Source: an uncultured Alphaproteobacteria bacterium
GTDB lineage: Bacteria; Pseudomonadota; Alphaproteobacteria; RF32; CAG-239
Length of the DNA: 19,226 nucleotides
Assembly (NCBI GenBank): GCA_910577095.1
Contig: CAJTLY010000023.1
Span: 1 to 19,226 of the forward strand
Direction of reading: 5' to 3'
Both the position numbers and the translations under genes were made by a program. Shown piece after piece: positions 6,607 to 14,470 of the stretch (position 1 is the first letter of the stretch; each line of letters starts with the position of its first letter). The notes under the pieces were generated by a model. That model did no database searches, had not been told where the DNA came from, and saw nothing but the letters and a program-made list of their open reading frames with translations.

Positions 6607-9600
6607 ATGCAAATAAGTTTTTCAAAAGCTCTGCTGCTGGCCACAACCTCTTTTTCGATGATCACGGCCTCAACCGCCAACGCTTATCTTTCTCCGCTCA
6701 GCTTTCAGGAAATGTATGCCCACGCTTCGAAAGGGAATTTGAGTATCCTCAACAACGCGATTTTACGCGGCATGAACATCAATGCCGTCAACAGTGACGG
6801 CGATACCGGAATTTGCGTTGCCATCCGGCGCAACGATCATATTGCCTATCAGTCTTTGCGCAATGCCGGTGCCCATCCGCATCCGCCGTGCGTTAACAGC
6901 ATCAATCAAAAACAATATAAAAAATTTATGGTTGACCACCGGCCTTATGAACCGGTTTATACCGCCAAACGCAGCAATTTGTGGTGGTGGATCGGCGGTG
7001 CTGCCGCCGTAGGCGGAATTGCGGCGCTTGCCGGCGGCGGTGGCGGCGGCGGAGGCAGCAGCGGCAGCACGTCTTCCGAACCGTCCAAAAAGCCCGAAGA
7101 TCCCAATTTTCACACCGACAAAGGCTTGAGTTACATTGTCGGAACCACCTCGCCTTCCGAACCCGAAGGCGAGACCTACTCTGCCGTTCTGGTGGCCGCA
7201 AACAACGACGTTACCCAAGTCAACCGCGAAGCCATGAACGTTTCCAACGACGCCAAAATGTGGGTTTACAATGCCGACACTTTTGCTTACGACACCGTTG
7301 CGCTGGCCGATCTGATCAATTTTGACGCCGATGTCAACCTCTATACAAAATATATTCAGGTCGGAATGAAGGCCTACAACAAATCGGTCGTTATCAACGA
7401 CAACAGCCAAACGATCAGTCTCGGCAATAATACGGTTGCCCTCGACGCTTCGCTTTACGGTTCCGCTTCCAACCTCGGCACCATCGAAGTCAAGGCCAAA
7501 AACGGTACCGTCGCCATGGTCGCCGGCGATTATTCTTCGGCCGGCAACCGCGGTAAAATATCCATGGAGTTTTCCGGCAAAACAACCGGCGATCAGATTA
7601 TGGGGATGTATGCCGACACCAACTCTTCGATTACCAACAGCGGCACCGTTTCCGCCAAAGCCGATAATGCTTTCGGCAAAGTAACCGGCATGCAGGCCCG
7701 CCTGACCGGTTATTATGCCGACTTTGTCAATACGGCGTCCAACGGCGGCGAAATCAATCTTGCGGGCAGCAGCAACGACAGCGGCGCCTTAAGTTTGTGG
7801 GGAATGAGCAGTTGGCTCGACAAAGCGTTCATAAAAAGCAATCAGTCGGCAGAAAAACTTGACAAAGCAACCTTGATCAACAACGGTACCGTTACTTTGT
7901 CCCTTGCCTTGCAAAAAAGCGACGAGGAAGGCGCTGCCGTCGATAATCCGCTCTCTCTGGCCGACGGCACCGGCGGCGTCGTCGGTATGCATGCCGATGC
8001 CCGCACCGACGCCGCCAACAACGGCCTTATTTCAATTATCGTCAGCGGCGACGGCGGCGAAAGCATGGCCGCCGGAATGCAAGCGGTACGCGGCGGCAAT
8101 ATCGTTAACGGCAAAAACATTGAAGTAACCGGCGAGGGAAGCGCTTACGGAATGATGGCCGTCAGCGGCGCCAACAGCGGCAGCAACTTCACCAATGCAG
8201 AAAGTTCTGTCATCAACAAGGGCAATATCATTATAACCGCGGCCGACACCGGCTACGGCATCTCTTCCGAAGTTCGGGGCGACGTCCATAGCAGCGGCAA
8301 TATTCAAATAAACGGCGCCGGCTACGGCATTTTCAATCAAAACGGCAACACAGAAACCGCCGGCAGCATTACGATTGCCGGAACCGGCGAGAAAAAGAGC
8401 TACGGCATTTACGCCCAGGCTGCCACTGATGAAGGATACGGCATCAAAAACGCCGCCGATATTTCGATGACGTTTGTTCCCGAAGAAAAGGAAGAAGGAG
8501 GCGACGAGGAAGAAACACCGCCGACACCGCCCTCTAACTACGGCATTTACGGCTGGAACGTCGATATTGACAACTCGGGAAAAATCGTCATCAGCCAATT
8601 TAACGAAAATGCGGCCGACGTTTTCGGCATTTTGTCAGAAGAAGCGGCCATCAACAACCGCGGCGAAATCACCGTTAACGGCAACGGCAGCGCCGTCTAC
8701 GCCACCGGCGCCGACCTCGTCAACAGCGGCGTCATAGCGCTTAACGGCAGCGGTTACGGCCTGATTGCCGAAGACGGAAACCTCACCAACAGCGGATCCG
8801 TAACCCTGAACGGTTATGGTTACGGAATAACGGCATCCGGCGGCAACCTCACCAACAGCGGCGCCGTCAATCTGAACGGCAGCGGCTGGGGAATCATGGT
8901 TGAAAACGGCAACCTCACCAACGAAAAAGGCGGCAACGTGCTGATCAGCGCCGACGATCAGGCACCGGTTTACGGACTGACCTTGGCAGAGAGCGGATAT
9001 CAGTTGAACAATCAGGCCGACATCACTCTGACTTCGGAAGCGGCGACCATCACCAAAGTCGGCATCGGTATCAACGGCAACGCAAATACGGTAACCAACA
9101 CCGGCAATATCCGCATCGGCGGTACCGGAACCCTGTTCAACACCGCGACCGGAATCTACAGCAACGGCGGCACGGTTAACAACAGCGGCACCATCAGCCT
9201 CTATGGCGGCGGCAGCGGCATTTATGTCAGCAATGGAACCCTGACCAATGCGGCCGGCGGCAATATCGCCGTCTATGCCGAAAACAACAGGTCGGTGTAC
9301 GGCATTCAGGGATTGAACAACTCTACGGTCAACAATCAGGCGCAAATCGACATATCGTCAACTGCCGCTTCCGCCGCGATACCGGCTTACGGCATCTTCG
9401 GCAATACGACGCACATTACCAACCGCGGCGATATCAAAATCGGCGACAACGGCAATATGTTTACCCGGGCCAACGGAATTTTTGCTCAGACCGGAAACGT
9501 TTCTAATGCGGGAACAGTCCGCATTTACGGCGCCGGAAACGGAATTGCTGTCAACGGCGGCAACATCGACAACCGGTCCGGCGGCAATATCACCATGGTT

Positions 9601-12600
9601 TTGAACGGCAATGCCGACAGTTACGGTCTTCGCCTGAACGGCACCGCCGGCGCCGGACACACCCTGATCAACCGGGCAATTGTCAAGCTTAACCGTTCTT
9701 CAACTTTCAGCGACGGTAAAAAAATCGGCGGCCTGTTTGCACAAAATGCCGACATCAATAATTTCGGCAGTGTGGAAATAGGTACCGCCGCCGCCGCAAT
9801 TCACGGCGCTTCGGGGTTGGAATCCGTTAACGGAAACATCGGCAATCAGGGCGCTGTCATGGTGTACGGACACGGGGCAGCCTTAAAAGCCGTCAACGGC
9901 AACATCACCAACAACCGCGGCGGCAATTTGAACATTTATACCGACGGCAAAGCCTTTACTTACGGCATTTATGCCAATGGCACGGTTTCAAATACGGTTA
10001 ACAATCAGGCGTCAATCATGATCGGACAACTCGGCGGCTATGCCCAGGCGGCCGAAGGAACGGCGTCCTCTTACGGAATTTGGACCGATAACGCAAAAAT
10101 AATCAATTCGGGAGACGTGTCGCTCGGCAACTCGTCGGGCTCGCTGACCGACATTTACGGACTGTATGCTTCTGCAAACGGCAGCATCGAAAACAGCGGC
10201 GTGATTAACCTTTACAACGCCGGCACCGCCATTTATACCCAAAACGGCGCTGTCCGCAATTTGAGCACCAGCGGCATTATCAATATCGTAACCGACGGCA
10301 GCAAAGACAGTTACGGCATTCGCACCACTCTCGCCAACAACAATGAAATCAATAACCAAAACCGGATTTCAATAACGGCGAAAGGTTCTGCTTACAGTTC
10401 TTCTCACAAAAATACCGGAATTTACGGCAACAAGGTTCGCAACTCCGGCAATATTCAAATCGGATCGACTCTGACAAGCATGTCCGGCGCTTACGGGATC
10501 TTTGCCAACAACATTGTCAACAGCGGCAATCTGCTGCTGTTCGGCAACGGCAACATCGGTCTCTACTCCGAAAGCGCCCGTGCCGACATCAGCAATGACG
10601 GCACCGTCTCCGTCACTTCTTCCGGCACTGCTTACGGCATTCGTGCCGACAAAGGAAAAGTGGTTAACCGCGGCGTCATCACCATGAACTCCTCTGCCAG
10701 TTACGGCATCCTTGCCACGACTATTGAAAACCATGCCGCCGTCAATATCAATCAGGCCACCGGATACGGATTGGCAGCCACCGACGGCGGATCGGTTACC
10801 AACTACGGCAAAATTACGGCCAGCGGCAGCCAAAACGACGGTATTTACGGCAAAGGCGCTTCGACCTTTCATAATGAAGGAGATATTGAAATCAGCGGCG
10901 ACAACAGTTGGGGGTTGCGCTCATCCAACAACACCGCCACTTATAACAGCGGTTCCGTAATCATGAACAGTACCGGCAGCTACGGACTGCTGCTTACCAA
11001 GGGCACCGTTGACAATTTGGGCGATGTCACCGTCAAAGGCAACAACAGTTATGCAATCAGGGTCAACAACGTTACCCGCCTGACCAACAGCGGCACCCTT
11101 ACCGTGGGCGGCAACGGAAGTTACGGCATTTATGCCGAAGGAAGCTCCGTGGTAGACAACAACGGTCAAATCAATGTCAACGGCACCGGCAGCTACGGCA
11201 TTTATGCCCTTGACACCGCACAAGTCACCAACCGCGGCAACATTTACCTTAACCCGTTGACGGCCGAGACCAAAACGGCAGCCCTTTATGCCGGCGGCAA
11301 TGCCAACATTGTCAACAACGGAAAACTGTACATTAAAGGCAGCGGCGACGCTGATATTTTGGCCGCTTATACGGAGGACAACGGCAAAATCGTCAATAAC
11401 GGCACCGTGTATGTTGCGGCCGAAGCTGATAAGAACACGGTTTTCAGCGGTGATGTCACCAACAACGGCACCATTACGGTCGGCGCCGGAACACTGAGTC
11501 TTAACCGGCAGGTCAAGTTCAATGCCGACAGCCGTTTTGCGGCGGCAAGAATTGACGGCGAAGCAACGGTAGCGGCGCAAGCGGTTCAGCAAAGCAACCA
11601 AACCCGTTTTACCCTGCACAACAATTTCGAGGGCGATACCGCCGGTTTGACAAACGTTACTTCCGAATCTTATTTGTTTGACGCCGATTTCGACGGCAAA
11701 ACGACGACGCTGACCATGAAGACGTTTGATGAGGTGGAAGATAATGCCTCCATTGCCGATTTTTTAAGTGACAATTACGGCAAAAACAACAATACCGCCC
11801 TTTATGACGCCTTAAAATCCGCAACTTCGCAAACGGCTTTAACCGGTGAAATCAATCGCCGCACCGGCCGTGACTTCATCCCGGCTTTGGCCGCCCGCGA
11901 CATTGAAATGATGAAAGACGTCGGTCGTCAGCTTGACAACGCCTGGTTTAACGCCGCCGCAAACGACGGCTTTATCACCGGTCTAAACTACTACAACCGC
12001 CGTTTTGACGGCAACCGCCTTCTGAGCGGCAGCGACGACAAAGCGGTTTCGTTGTTCGGTTTGCTCAGAAACACCGCCGACAACCGTTTCAGCTATGGTT
12101 TGGGGTGGAATTTCATTCATGCCGACAGCAAGTTTGACAACCGCGGCAACAAAGAAGAAACGATTGCCCGGCTGGTGCTGCCGTTCGGTTTTGCCGGAAA
12201 CGGTTACGGTTGGTTCGGCAACCTTTACGGCGCTTACGGCAGCGGCGATTATAAGCGTTATGCCGACGGACAGCGTTACAAAGGCGATCTGACAAACTAT
12301 TATTACGGCCTTAACAACGAACTGCGCGGAAAAACCGAACTCGGTTACGGCTTTGCGCTGCAGCCGACCGCCGAACTCAACCTCACCGGCTTGTATCAAA
12401 GCGGTATTGATGACGGCGAATTGAATATCCGCCACACCAACAGCCTTTCGGTTGAAAGCGGCCTGGGTTTGTATTTGCAAAAACAAATCAGCCTTACTGA
12501 CCAAAATCTGCTGCAAATCCGTTTCGGCGGCAGTTGGTACCACGAATTCAACAATGAATATCAAGCGGTGAAAGCACGGATCAACGATATGGACGGCGAA

Positions 12601-12759
12601 TTTGCCATGGATCGCTGCCAAACAGACAAAGATCACGGGTTGTTCAGTGTGAACGGCGAATACCGCAGCGGCAATTTCAGTCTGTACGGCGAAGCGGCCT
12701 ATGATCTCGGCACTGACGACAACTGGATATTCAACGGCGGAGCGAAATATGCCTTTTAA
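6607..12759 (+). CDS. Giant autotransporter with ankyrin-like N-terminus and repeat-built passenger
   Basis: A 2050-residue type V surface protein. Residues 1-26 are a signal peptide (cut after ANA). Residues 33-98 resemble degenerate ankyrin repeats (ASKGNLSILNNAILRG; NSDGDTGICVAIRRNDH; LRNAGAH) and carry cysteines 70 and 95. Residues 124-142 form a hydrophobic stretch starting with WWWIGGAAA, running into eight glycines (143-150). A low-complexity S/P/E linker follows. About 260-1640 is a beta-helix-like passenger of roughly forty rungs with NSG/NNG turns and SYGI- or GYGI-type strands. About 1785-2050 is an autotransporter beta-barrel rich in alternating aromatics, ending in NWIFNGGAKYAF; a terminal phenylalanine is the usual BAM signal. 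An acidic/proline insert sits at 625-642. It is likely an adhesin or surface shield; no protease triad or RGD motif was noticed. The passenger has few cysteines, as usual for type V secretion. The specific function is unknown. Confidence 0.9.
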   Translation: MQISFSKALLLATTSFSMITASTANAYLSPLSFQEMYAHASKGNLSILNNAILRGMNINAVNSDGDTGICVAIRRNDHIAYQSLRNAGAHPHPPCVNSINQKQYKKFMVDHRPYEPVYTAKRSNLWWWIGGAAAVGGIAALAGGGGGGGGSSGSTSSEPSKKPEDPNFHTDKGLSYIVGTTSPSEPEGETYSAVLVAANNDVTQVNREAMNVSNDAKMWVYNADTFAYDTVALADLINFDADVNLYTKYIQVGMKAYNKSVVINDNSQTISLGNNTVALDASLYGSASNLGTIEVKAKNGTVAMVAGDYSSAGNRGKISMEFSGKTTGDQIMGMYADTNSSITNSGTVSAKADNAFGKVTGMQARLTGYYADFVNTASNGGEINLAGSSNDSGALSLWGMSSWLDKAFIKSNQSAEKLDKATLINNGTVTLSLALQKSDEEGAAVDNPLSLADGTGGVVGMHADARTDAANNGLISIIVSGDGGESMAAGMQAVRGGNIVNGKNIEVTGEGSAYGMMAVSGANSGSNFTNAESSVINKGNIIITAADTGYGISSEVRGDVHSSGNIQINGAGYGIFNQNGNTETAGSITIAGTGEKKSYGIYAQAATDEGYGIKNAADISMTFVPEEKEEGGDEEETPPTPPSNYGIYGWNVDIDNSGKIVISQFNENAADVFGILSEEAAINNRGEITVNGNGSAVYATGADLVNSGVIALNGSGYGLIAEDGNLTNSGSVTLNGYGYGITASGGNLTNSGAVNLNGSGWGIMVENGNLTNEKGGNVLISADDQAPVYGLTLAESGYQLNNQADITLTSEAATITKVGIGINGNANTVTNTGNIRIGGTGTLFNTATGIYSNGGTVNNSGTISLYGGGSGIYVSNGTLTNAAGGNIAVYAENNRSVYGIQGLNNSTVNNQAQIDISSTAASAAIPAYGIFGNTTHITNRGDIKIGDNGNMFTRANGIFAQTGNVSNAGTVRIYGAGNGIAVNGGNIDNRSGGNITMVLNGNADSYGLRLNGTAGAGHTLINRAIVKLNRSSTFSDGKKIGGLFAQNADINNFGSVEIGTAAAAIHGASGLESVNGNIGNQGAVMVYGHGAALKAVNGNITNNRGGNLNIYTDGKAFTYGIYANGTVSNTVNNQASIMIGQLGGYAQAAEGTASSYGIWTDNAKIINSGDVSLGNSSGSLTDIYGLYASANGSIENSGVINLYNAGTAIYTQNGAVRNLSTSGIINIVTDGSKDSYGIRTTLANNNEINNQNRISITAKGSAYSSSHKNTGIYGNKVRNSGNIQIGSTLTSMSGAYGIFANNIVNSGNLLLFGNGNIGLYSESARADISNDGTVSVTSSGTAYGIRADKGKVVNRGVITMNSSASYGILATTIENHAAVNINQATGYGLAATDGGSVTNYGKITASGSQNDGIYGKGASTFHNEGDIEISGDNSWGLRSSNNTATYNSGSVIMNSTGSYGLLLTKGTVDNLGDVTVKGNNSYAIRVNNVTRLTNSGTLTVGGNGSYGIYAEGSSVVDNNGQINVNGTGSYGIYALDTAQVTNRGNIYLNPLTAETKTAALYAGGNANIVNNGKLYIKGSGDADILAAYTEDNGKIVNNGTVYVAAEADKNTVFSGDVTNNGTITVGAGTLSLNRQVKFNADSRFAAARIDGEATVAAQAVQQSNQTRFTLHNNFEGDTAGLTNVTSESYLFDADFDGKTTTLTMKTFDEVEDNASIADFLSDNYGKNNNTALYDALKSATSQTALTGEINRRTGRDFIPALAARDIEMMKDVGRQLDNAWFNAAANDGFITGLNYYNRRFDGNRLLSGSDDKAVSLFGLLRNTADNRFSYGLGWNFIHADSKFDNRGNKEETIARLVLPFGFAGNGYGWFGNLYGAYGSGDYKRYADGQRYKGDLTNYYYGLNNELRGKTELGYGFALQPTAELNLTGLYQSGIDDGELNIRHTNSLSVESGLGLYLQKQISLTDQNLLQIRFGGSWYHEFNNEYQAVKARINDMDGEFAMDRCQTDKDHGLFSVNGEYRSGNFSLYGEAAYDLGTDDNWIFNGGAKYAF
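8479..8532 (+). other. Acidic and proline-rich insert inside the passenger
   Basis: Residues 625-642 of the autotransporter are PEEKEEGGDEEE followed by TPPTPP. This low-complexity charged segment interrupts the NSG/YGI rung pattern and may be a flexible loop leaving the beta-helix, or a hinge between two passenger lobes. Function is unknown. Confidence 0.6.
8722..8919 (+). repeat. Three exact-period 66-bp tandem repeats in the passenger
   Basis: Three 22-residue units (residues 706-771) start at 8722, 8788 and 8854, each NSG...LNG.G(Y/W)GI....GNLT, and a broken fourth starts at 8920 with NEKGG. Phase is kept exactly and the DNA segment AACCTCACCAAC recurs at the junctions. Each unit would be one beta-helix turn. 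The similarity at DNA level suggests recent duplication, so copy number may vary between strains. Confidence 0.85.
9004..10680 (+). repeat. Higher-order passenger repeat of 108-117 residues
   Basis: A marker segment of type (V/L/I)NNQA(D/Q/S)I starts at 9004, 9328, 9664 (diverged, LINRAIVKL), 9997 and 10348, that is at residues 800, 908, 1020, 1131 and 1248. Spacings are 324, 336, 333 and 351 bp. Between markers the same order of shorter motifs recurs: a GI(Y/F)-type strand, a short IRIG- or IKIG-like strand, an N(S/A)GT(I/V) turn, then GGN(I/L). The passenger is thus a nested repeat: short rungs grouped into roughly 110-residue modules. The last module boundary is approximate. Confidence 0.7.
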
Positions 12760-12789
12760 CGCCCAAATAAAATTTTTCGACCGGTGCCG

Positions 12790-12818
12790 TTGTTTTTGTA
12801 CTGATGACGGATTATCAT
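12790..12818 (+). promoter_or_regulatory. Candidate promoter for the EF-hand gene
   Basis: TTGTTT (12790-12795) and TATCAT (12813-12818) are spaced by 17 bases, 26 bases before the ATG. No terminator is obvious between the autotransporter stop and this site, so some read-through from the big gene is also possible. Confidence 0.4.
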
Positions 12819-12844
12819 AAATCACATTTGATGAGGAGAAAAAA

Positions 12845-13222
12845 ATGTTGAAATCCTATTTGACTGTCCTGTTGGCAACACTGACGTTTCTGACGTCTGT
12901 TGCCGAAGCCAAGTACAATCCGCCGAAAGACGTTCCGCAGGTGTCTTACGCCCAAAAAATTGCCGTCAGCGAAATGAACCGTCTGGACAAGGACGGCGAC
13001 GGTAAGTTAAGCCCTGAGGAATTTGGCGCCAAAACCCGCACTTATACCCGCACCGAAGAAAGAAACGTGCGTCGGGCCCGCAAAAAAGGACTTTATCAAA
13101 CGCCGGAACAGCAATTTGAAGCGGCCGATGCCGACGGTGACGGTTTTCTGACTTTCGGCGAACTTTCCGACTATATCGAAAAATATCAAAAACAGGACAA
13201 AGGCCGAGCCCGTTACTATTAA
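12845..13222 (+). CDS. Secreted EF-hand calcium-binding protein
   Basis: A 125-residue exported protein with two EF-hand loops. A signal peptide covers about 1-22 (hydrophobic core, AEA before the cut). Loop 1 is DKDGDGKLSPEE (48-59) and loop 2 is DADGDGFLTFGE (95-106). Both carry the D-x-D-G-D-G pattern and a final glutamate, so both should bind calcium. The linker between them is very basic (RTYTRTEERNVRRARKK). The start has AGGAG eight bases upstream. It lies directly after the autotransporter on the same strand, so a periplasmic or surface role with that protein is possible but unproven. Calcium buffering or sensing would be the general role. Confidence 0.85.
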   Translation: MLKSYLTVLLATLTFLTSVAEAKYNPPKDVPQVSYAQKIAVSEMNRLDKDGDGKLSPEEFGAKTRTYTRTEERNVRRARKKGLYQTPEQQFEAADADGDGFLTFGELSDYIEKYQKQDKGRARYY

Positions 13223-13241
13223 AGGATAGTCTTTCGGACAG

Positions 13242-13269
13242 CTTAAAAAAGACGGAGACGCGCTTATCT
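13242..13269 (+). promoter_or_regulatory. Candidate RpoH (heat-shock sigma) promoter for hsp20
   Basis: CTTA (13242-13245) is followed after exactly 17 bases by CTTATCT (13263-13269). The alphaproteobacterial RpoH pattern is CTTG-N17/18-CYTATNT, so only one base differs in the -35 part and the -10 part matches fully. It lies 37 bases before the hsp20 start. Assignment rests on recalled consensus and position. Confidence 0.5.
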
Positions 13270-13306
13270 TATTCTCTGTAAAATTTAATTTTAGGGAGAA
13301 TCGACG

Positions 13307-13807
13307 ATGAAAAACGCTGTCAGCAAACAAACTCAGGAGTACGATGCCCCGTCTCGCTCGGCAGGAGAATTTCGTAATTTTCTGTCTCATTTCTGGAATT
13401 TGTTCGAAACCAACGGCGAAAACGAAAACCGGTCACTGGAACCGAAAATCGAGTTTTCGGAAAGTAAGGATGCGGTTAACGTTTCGGCCGAAGTGCCGGG
13501 AATGGACGAGAAAGATCTCAACGTGGAAATATCCTCCGACGGTTATCTGACCATCAGCGGCGAAAAGAAAAACCAGATTGAACACAATCAGGACGACCGC
13601 TACTTTTCGGAAGTCCGTTACGGCATGTTTCGCCGCACCGTTCCGCTGCCGTGGGATCTCGACTTTGCCAAAACCGAAGCCGATTATGAAGACGGCGTCC
13701 TGAAAATAAGAATTCCCAAAAGCGCCGACGGAAAAAGAAAAAAACAACGGCTGCCGATTAATAAAAAACAATCCAAAAATCAGCAGCAACAACAACCGGA
13801 GGCCTGA
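13307..13807 (+). CDS. Small heat-shock protein, Hsp20 / alpha-crystallin family
   Basis: An ATP-independent holdase chaperone of 166 residues that binds unfolding proteins in the cytoplasm as large oligomers. The alpha-crystallin domain spans about 45-140: PKIEFSESKDAVNVSAEVPG, then the DLNVEI strand, YLTISGEK, YGMFRRTVPLP and the signature DGVLKIRIPK (129-138). The C-terminal tail holds LPI (149-151), a variant of the I-x-I oligomerisation motif, then a lysine- and glutamine-rich end with five consecutive Q. The start has AGGGAG nine bases upstream. A heat-shock-type promoter precedes it and a terminator follows at 13928, so it is probably monocistronic. Confidence 0.94.
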   Translation: MKNAVSKQTQEYDAPSRSAGEFRNFLSHFWNLFETNGENENRSLEPKIEFSESKDAVNVSAEVPGMDEKDLNVEISSDGYLTISGEKKNQIEHNQDDRYFSEVRYGMFRRTVPLPWDLDFAKTEADYEDGVLKIRIPKSADGKRKKQRLPINKKQSKNQQQQQPEA

Positions 13808-13884
13808 GCACCGCCGACAGGCTGCTGCAAAGGCAATCGCGACGGAAGACCATGTTGCCCGGAGGCCCGAGCAGCGCCGACGGG
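13798..13884 (+). repeat. Diverged 24-bp direct repeat flanking the hsp20 end
   Basis: GGAGGCCTGAGCACCGCCGA begins at 13798, overlapping the hsp20 stop, and GGAGGCCCGAGCAGCGCCGA begins at 13861. The copies share 18 of these 20 bases and are 63 bp apart. The motif looks like a small dispersed intergenic repeat; it only loosely resembles the GGAGGC-containing repeat at the right end of the window. Confidence 0.6.
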
Positions 13885-13927
13885 GTCTTATCAAAGTGCC
13901 TGCTCTCATACTCCAAAGCAAATCATA

Positions 13928-13950
13928 CCCCCGGCCCGGCCGGGGGTTTT
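13928..13950 (+). terminator. Rho-independent terminator after hsp20
   Basis: CCCCCGG (13928-13934) pairs with CCGGGGG (13940-13946) around a five-base loop and is followed by TTTT. It lies 120 bases past the hsp20 stop and is the first strong terminator downstream. Confidence 0.75.
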
Positions 13951-14230
13951 CAACATAGATATTCCCCTTGCAAACCGGGATTGTCTGAACGGAATCAATA
14001 CACAAAAATACCCCGATTGTTCCGGTCGTTATAAATTTAAGGGCCCTGTGAACGTCAGTCACACAAAGGCAATTTTTTACGACGTTCCCCTTTCTTCTCC
14101 GTGGGTAAACGTCATCATTCAGAACAAACAATCTCATCACCTTTTGGTACAGTGATTAGCCCCGATCGTCGGTCGTTGCGGGCGGTGAACCGCCAACCGT
14201 TATGAACCTTGAGCATTCGAAGGACATCTA
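13951..14230. other. Gene-free, hairpin-rich intergenic stretch
   Basis: I find no supported protein gene here. Several short inverted repeats are visible: TGTGA/TCACA (14047-14063), GAACGTC (14050-14056) with GACGTTC (14081-14087), a second AACGTC at 14108 that could compete for the same partner, ATCAC/GTGAT (about 14136-14156), CCGA/TCGG (about 14162-14172) and GGCGGT/ACCGCC (about 14180-14193). This density, with no coding frame, would suit a structured small RNA or an mRNA leader. I recognise no Rfam family; SRP RNA, RNase P and tmRNA hallmarks are absent. Confidence 0.3.
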
Positions 14231-14274
14231 AATACATTTTTTTGTTTGATAATTTACGAAAAATGTATTATATA
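14231..14274 (+). promoter_or_regulatory. Strong candidate promoter inside an inverted repeat
   Basis: TTGATA (14246-14251) and TATATA (14269-14274) are spaced by 17 bases and would start transcription near 14281. A perfect 11-bp inverted repeat, AATACATTTTT (14231-14241) and AAAAATGTATT (14259-14269), embraces the -35 box and touches the -10. This is the geometry of an operator for a dimeric repressor; it could also be a hairpin. It drives the small genes starting at 14315. Confidence 0.55.
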
Positions 14275-14314
14275 TATTTTATGTTTAGCTTAATAATCAA
14301 TGGAGGCCTTTTTT

Positions 14315-14434
14315 ATGTCAGGAAGTTTTAAAAGCTTTGCCCATGCCGCTGTGCGCACAACAACTAAAAACGCGGTTAAAGAAATTGCCAAAAAACTGAT
14401 TCCGCCTTACGGGGAACTGTCTGAAATGGCTTAA
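14315..14434 (+). CDS. Small protein of 39 residues (5' part of the split frame)
   Basis: If the internal TAA is real, this is what the first ribosome-binding site makes. The protein is MSGSFKSFAHAAVRTTTKNA followed by VKEIAKKLIPPYGELSEMA: a basic, probably helical peptide with no signal sequence or membrane segment. The GGAGG site (14302-14306) is among the best in the window, so translation is likely. Function is unknown. It may simply be a truncated product. Confidence 0.4.
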   Translation: MSGSFKSFAHAAVRTTTKNAVKEIAKKLIPPYGELSEMA

Positions 14435-14470
14435 GGCATCAAACCCCTCAATGAAGGAGAGGATGAATAT

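Noticed and set aside
8722..8919. Possible CRISPR-like array
   Set aside because: The units are contiguous 66-bp coding repeats in one reading frame, with no spacers of different origin and no cas genes.
11983..12825. Minus-strand frame of 280 codons and many others opposite the autotransporter
   Set aside because: The biased, repetitive codons of the big gene keep the opposite frames open. Their products are low-complexity Val/Ala/Gly strings without motifs or start signals.
14047..14063. CRP-like site TGTGA-N7-TCACA
   Set aside because: The spacing is seven, not the required six, and there is no promoter at a suitable distance. More likely just a hairpin.
13951..14230. 6S RNA in the hairpin-rich stretch
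   Set aside because: Length would fit, but I could not form the long closing stem between the two ends, nor identify the central bubble.
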